In this document: positions 1 through 5,007 of the stretch, in pieces
Position numbering within the stretch: position 1 is the first letter of the stretch
How the letters are laid out: each line of letters opens with the position of its first letter
NCBI GenBank assembly: GCA_013362725.1
Contig: JABFVP010000660.1
Span: 1-5,007 of the forward strand
Direction: 5' to 3'
Source of the DNA: Cupriavidus sp.
GTDB lineage: Bacteria > Pseudomonadota > Gammaproteobacteria > Burkholderiales > Burkholderiaceae
DNA: 5,007 nt
The notes under the pieces: generated by a model
Told to the model about the DNA's origin: nothing
What the model saw: the letters and a program-made list of their open reading frames with translations, nothing else
Databases searched by the model: none
Translations under genes and position numbers: made by a program

Positions 1-348
1 CAGCTGCGGATAAAGGTCCGCCTCGGTGGCGCCGGTGAAGGCGCGCGCCTGCTTCAGCCGGGCCGCGGCGATGGCGAGATCCTGGTTGGATTCGCCGGCC
101 GCTGCGATCAGGCGGTCCAGTTCGGCGTCGCCGAAGATCTTCCACCATTCGCCGCGATGCCGGCCCTCGGCGGGGGTCGCGGTCTTCCATTGCGCGCCTT
201 CGGCCTGGGCCGCCTCGGCTTCCTTGAAGGCCGGCACGGTGGCTGTCTCCGGCACCTTGTAGGTCGGCGCGAGCGAGCAGCCGGCCAGCACCAGCGCGGC
301 GGCCAGCGTGGCGATTCGGGGCAACTGCCTTGTGATTTGGGCAATCAT
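1..348 (-). CDS. RND efflux outer-membrane lipoprotein (OprN/OprM/NodT-type), 5' part only
   Basis: This is the first 116 codons of an outer-membrane factor; the gene runs off the left edge, so roughly three quarters of a usual 460-500 residue protein is missing. The family forms a trimeric beta-barrel plus alpha-helical duct that lets the pump expel drugs through the outer membrane. Residues 1-24 are a lipoprotein signal peptide: Arg7 and Arg11, a hydrophobic stretch, then lipobox L21-A22-G23-C24. Ser at +2, not Asp, fits sorting to the outer membrane. After the Cys comes the family hallmark SLAPTYKVPE. Residues 68-103 (WWKIFGDAELDRL, then NQDLAIAAARLKQARA) match the first conserved OMF segment, and EADLYPQL ends the visible part. 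ATG at 348 is chosen because AAGGA lies 8 bases upstream and the signal peptide begins there. An ATG at 356 is out of frame and stops after three codons. It is third in the operon, 69 bases after the transporter stop. The family is clear; which ortholog is not. Confidence 0.95.
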   Translation of the reverse strand, partial: MIAQITRQLPRIATLAAALVLAGCSLAPTYKVPETATVPAFKEAEAAQAEGAQWKTATPAEGRHRGEWWKIFGDAELDRLIAAAGESNQDLAIAAARLKQARAFTGATEADLYPQL

Positions 349-356
349 TGGTTCAT

Positions 357-361
357 TCCTT
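357..361 (-). promoter_or_regulatory. Ribosome binding site of the outer-membrane factor gene
   Basis: On the minus strand AAGGA stands 8 bases before the ATG at 348. It supports that start over the ATG at 356, which directly abuts the AAGGA and opens only a three-codon frame (Met-Asn-Gln-stop). Confidence 0.7.
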
Positions 362-377
362 GACTGTTCTGTAGTAG

Positions 378-411
378 CTCCCCTTTCCCGCTTGCCGGAG
401 AGGGGAGCAAA
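378..411 (+). repeat. Palindromic REP-like repeat, copy C (headless), transporter-channel spacer
   Basis: This GC-rich inverted repeat sits 7 bases after the transporter stop. CTCCCCTTTCC (378-388) faces GGAGAGGGGAG (397-407) across an 8-base loop, giving 11 paired positions with one G-T. It continues as CAAAC, so GGAGAGGGGAGCAAACC (397-413) is identical to the right part of copy B at 3893-3909. It lacks the CCCTCACCCC head found in copies A and B. On the transcribed minus strand no T-run follows the hairpin, so a rho-independent terminator is unlikely. A role in protecting the upstream mRNA 3' end or tuning expression of the downstream channel gene is inference. Confidence 0.65.
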
Positions 412-417
412 CCTGCG

Positions 418-3400
418 TTATTCAGCCGATGCCACAGCCTGGTGTTCGACTTGCGCCGGCTGCGCGCGACGTTGTCCGCGCGTGGCCAGCAAACGCAGCG
501 CGACATAGAACACCGGCGTCAGGAACAGCCCGAAGAAGGTCACGCCGAGCATGCCGGCGAACACCGCCACGCCCATCGCATGGCGCATCTCGGCGCCGGC
601 GCCGGTGGAGACCACCAGCGGCACCACGCCCATGATGAACGCGAACGACGTCATCAGGATCGGGCGCAGGCGCAGGCGGCTGGCCTCGATCGCGGCCTGC
701 ACCACGGTGCGGCCGTGGTGCTCCAGCTCGCGCGCAAACTCGACGATCAGGATCGCATTCTTCGCTGACAAGCCCACCAGCACGATGAAGCCGATCTGCG
801 TGAAGATGTTGTTGTCGCCCCGCGTCAGCCACACCCCGGTCATTGCCGCCAGCAGGCTCATCGGCACGATCAGGATCACCGCCAGCGGCAGCGTCAGGCT
901 CTCGTACTGGGCAGCCAGCACCAGGAACACCAGCAGCACGCACAGCGGGAAGATCCAGATCCCGGCATTGCCGGCCAGGATGTCCTGGTAGGTCAGCTCG
1001 GTCCATTCGAACTTGATGCCCTTGGGCAGCGTTTCCGCGGCGATGCGCTCGGCGGCGGCCTGCGCCTGGCCCGACGAGAAGCCGGGCGCGGGCCCGCCGT
1101 TCATGTCGGCGGCGGTAAAGCCGTTGTAGCGAACCACGCTGTCCGGACCGAAGCCCTGCTTGACCTGCACCAGCGACGACAGCGGCACCATGTCGCCGGC
1201 GGCGTTGCGCGTCTTCAGCTGCAGGATGTCCTCGGCATGGGCGCGGAACGGCGCGTCGGCCTGCACCTTGACCTGGTAGGTCCGCCCGAACTTGTTGAAG
1301 TCATTGACATAGGCCGAGCCCAGGTAGGTCTGCAGCGTGTCGAACACATCCGTCACCGGCACGCCCAGCTGCTTGGCCTTGACGCGGTCCAGCCTGACGT
1401 CGAGCTGCGGCACGTTGACCTGGTAGTTGCTGAAGATGCCGGTCAGCTCGGGCGTGGCGCGCGCCTTGTTGGCGAACGCGTTAGTCGCCTCGAACAGCGC
1501 GTCATAGCCCAGCGCGGCACGGTCCTCGATCATCAGCTTGAAGCCGCCGATGGTGCCCAGGCCCTGCACGGGCGGCGGCGGGAACACCGCGATAAACGCA
1601 TCCTGGATCGCCGCGTACTTCTGGTTGAGTTCGGCGGCAATCGCCGCGCCGCTCAGTTCGGCGCTCTTGCGCTCCTCGAACGGCTTGAGCGTGGCGAACA
1701 CGATGCCGGCGCTCGGGCTGTTGGTGAAGCCGTTGATCGACAGGCCCGGGAAGGCCACCGCCGATTCCACGCCCGGATGCTTGAGCGCGATCTCGCTCAT
1801 CTTGCGGATCACGTCCTCGGTGCGGTCCAGCGTAGCCCCGTCAGGCAGCTTGGCAAAGCTCACCAGGTACTGCTTGTCCTGCGCCGGCACGAAGCCCTTG
1901 GGCACCAGCTGGAACACGCCCCAGGTCAGGACCAGCATCACCGCGTACACGCCGAATACCGAGCCCTTGCGGCGGATCACGCCCTTCACGCCACGGCCAT
2001 AGCTTTCGGCGCTGCGGCCGAAGAACTTGTTGAAGCGCTTGAAGAAGCCGCCGAAGACGCGGTCCATCCAGCGCGACAGCCAGTCCTTGGGCGCGTCGTG
2101 GCTCTTGAGCAGCAGCGCCGACAGCGCCGGCGACAGCGTCAGCGAGTTGAACGCGGAGATGATGGTCGAGATCGAGATGGTCAGCGCGAACTGCTTGTAG
2201 AACTGCCCGGTCAGGCCGGTCATGAAGGCCAGCGGCACGAACACGGCGATCAGCGTCAGCGCGATGGCGATGATGGGGCCGCTGACCTCGCGCATGGCCT
2301 TGTAGGTGGCCTCCTTCGGGGTCAGCCCTTCCTCGATATTGCGCTCGACGTTCTCCACCACCACGATCGCGTCATCGACCACGATGCCGATCGCCAGCAC
2401 CAGCCCGAACAGCGACAGCGCATTGATCGAAAAGCCGAACAGGTGCATCAGCCCGAAGGTACCGACGATCGACACCGGCACCGCCAGCAGCGGGATGATC
2501 GACGCACGCCAGGTCTGCAGGAACAGGATCACCACCAGCACCACCAGCGCAATCGCCTCGAACAGCGTGTGCGTTACCGCCTCGATCGAGTGGCGCACGA
2601 ACTGCGTCGGGTCATAGACGATGCTGTAGTCGATGCCGTCGGGGAAATTCTGCTTCAGCTCTTCCATGGTCTTGCGCACGTCATCCGAGATCTGGATGGC
2701 GTAGGAACCAGGCGCCTGGAAGATGGGAATGGCCACCGCCGGCTTGTTGTCGAGCAGCGAGCGCAACGCGTATTCCGACGCGCCCAGTTCGATCCGGGCG
2801 ACGTCCTTCAGGTAGGTCACGGCGCCGTCGGCGGAGGTGCGCACGACGATATCGCCGAACTCTTCCACCGTGCTCAGGCGGCCCTGCGCATTGACCGACA
2901 GCTGCAGGTCGGCGCCCGGCAGCGACGGCGACTGGCCGATCACGCCGGCCGCTACCTGCACGTTCTGCTCGCGGATGGCCTTGATCACGTCGCCGGTCGC
3001 CAGCTGGCGCTCAGCCATCTTCTCCGGGTTGAGCCACACGCGCATGGCGTAGTCGCCCGAGCCGAACAGCTGCACCTGGCCCACGCCCTGCAGCCGCGCC
3101 AGCCGGTCCTTGACGTTGATCACCGCGTAGTTGCGCAGGTAGGTCATGTCATAGCGGTCGTTGGGCGAGACCAGGTGGACCACCATGGTCAGGTCCGGCG
3201 AACTCTTGACCGTGGTGATGCCGAGCCGCCGCACGTCTTCCGGCAGGCGCGGCTCGGCCTGCGAGACGCGGTTCTGCACCAGCTGCTGCGCCTTGTCCGG
3301 GTCGGTGCCCAGCTTGAAGGTCACGGTCAGCGTGAGCAGGCCGTCGCTGTTGGACTGCGACGACATGTACAGCATGTCCTCGACGCCGTTGATCTGCTCT

Positions 3401-3603
3401 TCCAGCGGCGACGCCACGGTTTCGGCGATCACCTTGGGGTTGGCGCCCGGATACTGCGCGCGCACCACCACCGACGGCGGCACCACTTCCGGGTACTCCG
3501 AGATCGGCAGCTTGAACATCGAGATGGCACCGATCAGGAAGATCAGCACCGACAGCACCCCCGCGAAGATGGGGCGGTCGATAAAGAATTTAGAGAGATT
3601 CAT
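418..3603 (-). CDS. RND multidrug efflux transporter, HAE1 family (MexF/BpeF/CeoB/OqxB-type), complete
   Basis: A proton/drug antiporter of the inner membrane, working as a trimer that takes substrates from the periplasm and outer membrane leaflet and passes them to the outer-membrane duct. At 1061 residues it is full length for the family. It starts MNLSKFFIDRPIFAGVLS, with transmembrane helix 1 at about 10-28. Helices 2-6 lie at about 341-492, helix 7 at about 545-563, and helices 8-12 at about 879-1036. The two large periplasmic porter/docking domains are about 38-340 and 564-878. The proton relay is intact: D410-D411 in helix 4 (GIVVDDAIVVVENVERN), K948 in helix 10, and R978 and T985 in RLRLRPILMT, matching AcrB D407/D408, K940, R971 and T978. 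The stretches EYPEVVPPSVVVRA and FPPPPVQGLGTIGGF closely resemble MexF as I remember it. Relatives export chloramphenicol, trimethoprim and fluoroquinolones; the substrates here are unknown. ATG at 3603 fits the N-terminal alignment, although only a weak AGAGA (3609-3613) precedes it. No frameshift or lost key residue is visible. Confidence 0.97.
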   Translation of the reverse strand: MNLSKFFIDRPIFAGVLSVLIFLIGAISMFKLPISEYPEVVPPSVVVRAQYPGANPKVIAETVASPLEEQINGVEDMLYMSSQSNSDGLLTLTVTFKLGTDPDKAQQLVQNRVSQAEPRLPEDVRRLGITTVKSSPDLTMVVHLVSPNDRYDMTYLRNYAVINVKDRLARLQGVGQVQLFGSGDYAMRVWLNPEKMAERQLATGDVIKAIREQNVQVAAGVIGQSPSLPGADLQLSVNAQGRLSTVEEFGDIVVRTSADGAVTYLKDVARIELGASEYALRSLLDNKPAVAIPIFQAPGSYAIQISDDVRKTMEELKQNFPDGIDYSIVYDPTQFVRHSIEAVTHTLFEAIALVVLVVILFLQTWRASIIPLLAVPVSIVGTFGLMHLFGFSINALSLFGLVLAIGIVVDDAIVVVENVERNIEEGLTPKEATYKAMREVSGPIIAIALTLIAVFVPLAFMTGLTGQFYKQFALTISISTIISAFNSLTLSPALSALLLKSHDAPKDWLSRWMDRVFGGFFKRFNKFFGRSAESYGRGVKGVIRRKGSVFGVYAVMLVLTWGVFQLVPKGFVPAQDKQYLVSFAKLPDGATLDRTEDVIRKMSEIALKHPGVESAVAFPGLSINGFTNSPSAGIVFATLKPFEERKSAELSGAAIAAELNQKYAAIQDAFIAVFPPPPVQGLGTIGGFKLMIEDRAALGYDALFEATNAFANKARATPELTGIFSNYQVNVPQLDVRLDRVKAKQLGVPVTDVFDTLQTYLGSAYVNDFNKFGRTYQVKVQADAPFRAHAEDILQLKTRNAAGDMVPLSSLVQVKQGFGPDSVVRYNGFTAADMNGGPAPGFSSGQAQAAAERIAAETLPKGIKFEWTELTYQDILAGNAGIWIFPLCVLLVFLVLAAQYESLTLPLAVILIVPMSLLAAMTGVWLTRGDNNIFTQIGFIVLVGLSAKNAILIVEFARELEHHGRTVVQAAIEASRLRLRPILMTSFAFIMGVVPLVVSTGAGAEMRHAMGVAVFAGMLGVTFFGLFLTPVFYVALRLLATRGQRRAQPAQVEHQAVASAE

Positions 3604-3620
3604 CTTGGTCTCTGCAAAAC

Positions 3621-3669
3621 GCTCCCCTGGCGGCCCGCCATGGCGGGCACCATCAACTGCTTTGGGAGC
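3621..3669. repeat. Nested palindrome ahead of the transporter start
   Basis: GCCCGCCATGGCGGGC (3633-3648) is a perfect 16-base palindrome. It is flanked by GCTCCC (3621-3626) and GGGAGC (3664-3669), a second inverted pair enclosing it. In the minus-strand mRNA the inner palindrome ends 29 bases before the transporter ATG. It could fold as a hairpin in the leader, or act at the DNA level as a dimeric protein site. The outer right arm continues GGGAGCAAAAC, like the tails of repeat copies B and C (GGGAGCAAAC), so this may be a degenerate fourth member of that family. Function is unknown. Confidence 0.5.
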
Positions 3670-3746
3670 AAAACAAACTAGGGCGCTGGCAAGGCCGACG
3701 GTTCTGGGTGCGCCAAAGCCGCCCGAACCAGCCTAAGCAAGGTGTT

Positions 3747-3786
3747 CTCCCTCTCCTCTCATGGGGAGAGGGCCGGGGTGAGGGGT
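3747..3786 (-). repeat. Palindromic REP-like repeat, copy A, minus orientation
   Basis: CCCTCTCC (3749-3756) pairs perfectly with GGAGAGGG (3765-3772) over an 8-base loop. The right side continues CCGGGGTGAGGGG. Read on the minus strand it is CCCTCACCCC, a short spacer, CCCTCTCCCC, loop, GAGAGGGAG, which aligns with copy B in the opposite orientation. The two heads face each other across about 70 bases, an arrangement like paired REP (BIME) elements. No T-run follows on either strand. Confidence 0.65.
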
Positions 3787-3857
3787 GGTCCAACAAGGAA
3801 CCACAACAAGCGAAGCCAACGGTTTTAACCCACCAGCCTCAGCCTTTGACGCTCCTG

Positions 3858-3907
3858 CCCTCACCCCCTGTCCCTCTCCCGCAAGCAAGCGGGAGAGGGG
3901 AGCAAAC
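3858..3907 (+). repeat. Palindromic REP-like repeat, copy B, plus orientation
   Basis: The head CCCTCACCCC (3858-3867) is followed by a perfect 11-base stem. CCCTCTCCCGC (3872-3882) pairs with GCGGGAGAGGG (3889-3899) around the loop AAGCAA, and the tail is GAGCAAAC. It begins 22 bases past the adaptor stop in the direction of transcription. As an mRNA hairpin it would be very stable, but ACAGGGGGTGA rather than a U-run follows on the minus strand, so it does not look like a standard intrinsic terminator. It could limit 3'-exonuclease decay or reduce read-through; this is inference from what is known of REP elements. Confidence 0.7.
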
Positions 3908-3929
3908 CCTCAGCAAGCTTTCCTGCCGC

Positions 3930-5007
3930 TCAGCTCACCGGCTTCACGTCGGCGTCGCCCTTCTCGCTCGCGGCCTGCTTGCGGTCGGGCGCTGCCGGGC
4001 GCGGTTCCAGTTCGCTGCGGAAGGCCATCGCCACCGCCTTGGGCTGCACCGTGTCGCCCGGCCGCACGCGCTGCAAGCCGTTGACGACGATGTTCTCGCC
4101 CGGCTTCAGCCCCTTGCGGATCACGCGCAGGCCTTCATAGTTGGGCCCGAGCTCGACTTCGCGGTAGACCAGCTTGTTGGCCTTGTCGACCACCAGCACG
4201 AACTTCTTGCCCTGGTCGGTGCCGACCGCGCGGTCGTTGACCAGCACCGCCGCATGCGGCGCACCGCCGCCCATCTTGACCTTGGCGTAGAGGCCCGGCA
4301 GCAGGCGGCCGTCGTCGTTGTCGAACACCGCGCGCACGCGGATGGTGCCGCTGCGGGTATCGAGCCGGTTGTCGACCGACTGGATCTTGCCCTGGTGCGG
4401 ATGGCCGTCTTCATTGGCCAGGCCGAGGAAGACCGGCAGGTTGGCCTGTCCGCCGCCGGCGCCGGGAGCGGTGTAGCGCAGGTAGCTCTGCTCATCGATC
4501 TCGAAGCTGGCGTAGATCGGCGATACCGACACCACCGTGGTCAGCGGCGGCGTCGCCGCGCCGGGCGCCACCAGGTTGCCCACCGTGATCTCGGCGCGCG
4601 ACACGCGGCCGGACACCGGCGCGGTGATGCGGGTGTAGGCCAGGTTCAGGCGCGCGGTCTCCAGCTGTGCCAGCGCGGCGCGCACGTTGGCGCCGGTTTC
4701 GCGCGCGGCATGGATGCGCTCGTCGAACTCGCGCCGCGAGATCGCGTTGTCGTCCAGCAGGCGCTGCGCGCGCTCGCCCTCGCTCCTGGCATGGGCCGCA
4801 CGCACCTGCGCCGCGGCCAGCGCGGCCTCGGCGCGTGCCACCTCCGCGGCATAAGGCCGCGGGTCGATGGTGAAGAGCGGATCGCCCTTCTTCACCAGCG
4901 CGCCTTCGCGGAAGTGCACGGCATCGATGGTGCCGCCCACGCGCGGGCGGATCTCCACCCGGTCCACCGCTTCCAGTCGGCCGGAGAATTCATCCCACTC
5001 GGTGATG
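3930..5007 (-). CDS. RND efflux periplasmic adaptor (membrane fusion protein, MexE/BpeE-type), N-terminus outside window
   Basis: The adaptor joins the RND pump to the outer-membrane duct. The frame is open to the right edge: 358 residues are visible, starting ITEWDEFSGRLEA. The signal peptide and probable lipobox, some 50 residues, are missing. A GTG at 4967 is an internal valine, not the start. Numbering from the first visible residue: residues 17-50 form the first half of the lipoyl domain (VEIRPRVGGTI, GDPLFTIDPRPY). Residues 53-122 are the alpha-helical hairpin, whose tip carries RxxxLxxxxxxS as R79, L83 and S90, the motif known to contact the TolC-type duct. Residues 124-146 (YTRITAPVSGRV) complete the lipoyl domain. 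Beta-barrel and membrane-proximal domains follow (VSPIYASFEIDEQ, DTRSGTIRVRAVFDN, LLPGLYAKVKM, GLKPGENIVVNGLQRVRPGDTV). The last 30 residues or so are a charged, probably flexible tail. It is the first gene of the operon seen here, ahead of the transporter. The assignment is firm; the exact ortholog is not. Confidence 0.95.
   Translation of the reverse strand, partial: ITEWDEFSGRLEAVDRVEIRPRVGGTIDAVHFREGALVKKGDPLFTIDPRPYAAEVARAEAALAAAQVRAAHARSEGERAQRLLDDNAISRREFDERIHAARETGANVRAALAQLETARLNLAYTRITAPVSGRVSRAEITVGNLVAPGAATPPLTTVVSVSPIYASFEIDEQSYLRYTAPGAGGGQANLPVFLGLANEDGHPHQGKIQSVDNRLDTRSGTIRVRAVFDNDDGRLLPGLYAKVKMGGGAPHAAVLVNDRAVGTDQGKKFVLVVDKANKLVYREVELGPNYEGLRVIRKGLKPGENIVVNGLQRVRPGDTVQPKAVAMAFRSELEPRPAAPDRKQAASEKGDADVKPVS

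Larger units (their letters stand above)
3604..3929. other. Adaptor-transporter spacer, 326 bases, no convincing gene
   Basis: This is an unusually long gap for an RND operon, where adaptor and transporter genes are commonly only tens of bases apart. It holds two repeat copies in opposite orientation (A and B), a 16-base palindrome near the transporter start, and a 70-base stretch between A and B in which I see nothing. Open frames crossing it on the plus strand are extensions of frames antisense to the genes and have no family features. I found no credible -35/-10 pair on the minus strand, so the transporter is probably read from the upstream adaptor promoter; that is inference. Confidence 0.6.

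Noticed and set aside
26..363. Short plus- and minus-strand frames over the channel gene
   Set aside because: All are shadows of the lipoprotein frame that begins at 348, which has a lipobox, a ribosome site and the OMF motifs.
422..1006. 194-codon minus-strand frame overlapping the transporter 3' part
   Set aside because: A shifted frame inside the transporter gene, rich in Arg, Ala, Asp and Gly, with no family features; the true frame carries helices 8-12 intact.
1237..3681. 814-codon open frame on the plus strand, antisense to the transporter
   Set aside because: It is the mirror of a long GC-rich gene: extremely rich in His, Arg and Gln, with no recognisable domain or membrane segment. 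The opposite strand encodes a fully conserved RND pump over the same bases.
3872..3899. Rho-independent terminator between adaptor and transporter
   Set aside because: The stem is strong, but no T-run follows on the minus strand, and the downstream genes form one functional unit with the adaptor. It is better read as a REP-like repeat.
3785..4084. 99-codon plus-strand frame starting in the spacer
   Set aside because: It runs through repeat copy B and into antisense of the adaptor, with no family motif and no convincing ribosome site.
4121..4495. 124-codon minus-strand frame within the adaptor gene
   Set aside because: Low-complexity Ser/Arg/Ala/Thr reading of a shifted frame; the real frame encodes the conserved beta-barrel region of the adaptor.

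Overview
The window is one stretch of a tripartite RND multidrug-efflux operon, read entirely on the minus strand. The DNA is very GC-rich and the proteins resemble the MexEF-OprN / BpeEF-OprC / CeoAB-OpcM group. The spacers carry CCCTCACCCC...CCCTCTCCC palindromic repeats. Together these suggest a beta-proteobacterium of the Burkholderiales, with Cupriavidus or Ralstonia most likely. That placement is from memory of such genomes, not from a search.

In transcription order (right to left): (1) the periplasmic adaptor (membrane fusion protein) runs in from the right edge and ends at 3930, with its N-terminus outside the window; (2) a 326-base spacer holds two inverted copies of a palindromic repeat and, close to the next gene, a perfect 16-base palindrome; (3) a complete 1061-residue inner-membrane RND transporter lies at 3603-418 with all proton-relay residues in place; (4) a 69-base spacer holds a third, shorter copy of the repeat; (5) an outer-membrane lipoprotein channel of the OprN/OprM type starts at 348 and runs off the left edge after 116 codons.

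The three proteins should form one envelope-spanning pump. The RND trimer uses the proton gradient to drive export, the adaptor hexamer bridges the periplasm, and the lipoprotein trimer is the exit duct. The adaptor-pump-channel order is the usual one for mexEF-oprN-like operons, which are often controlled by a LysR-type activator. No regulator gene or main promoter is in the window, so both probably lie beyond the right edge.

I see no new biological system here. The coding content is ordinary. What merits a second look is the non-coding DNA: the three related repeats in the two spacers of one operon, and the palindrome plus possible 17-codon leader ORF just ahead of the transporter start.
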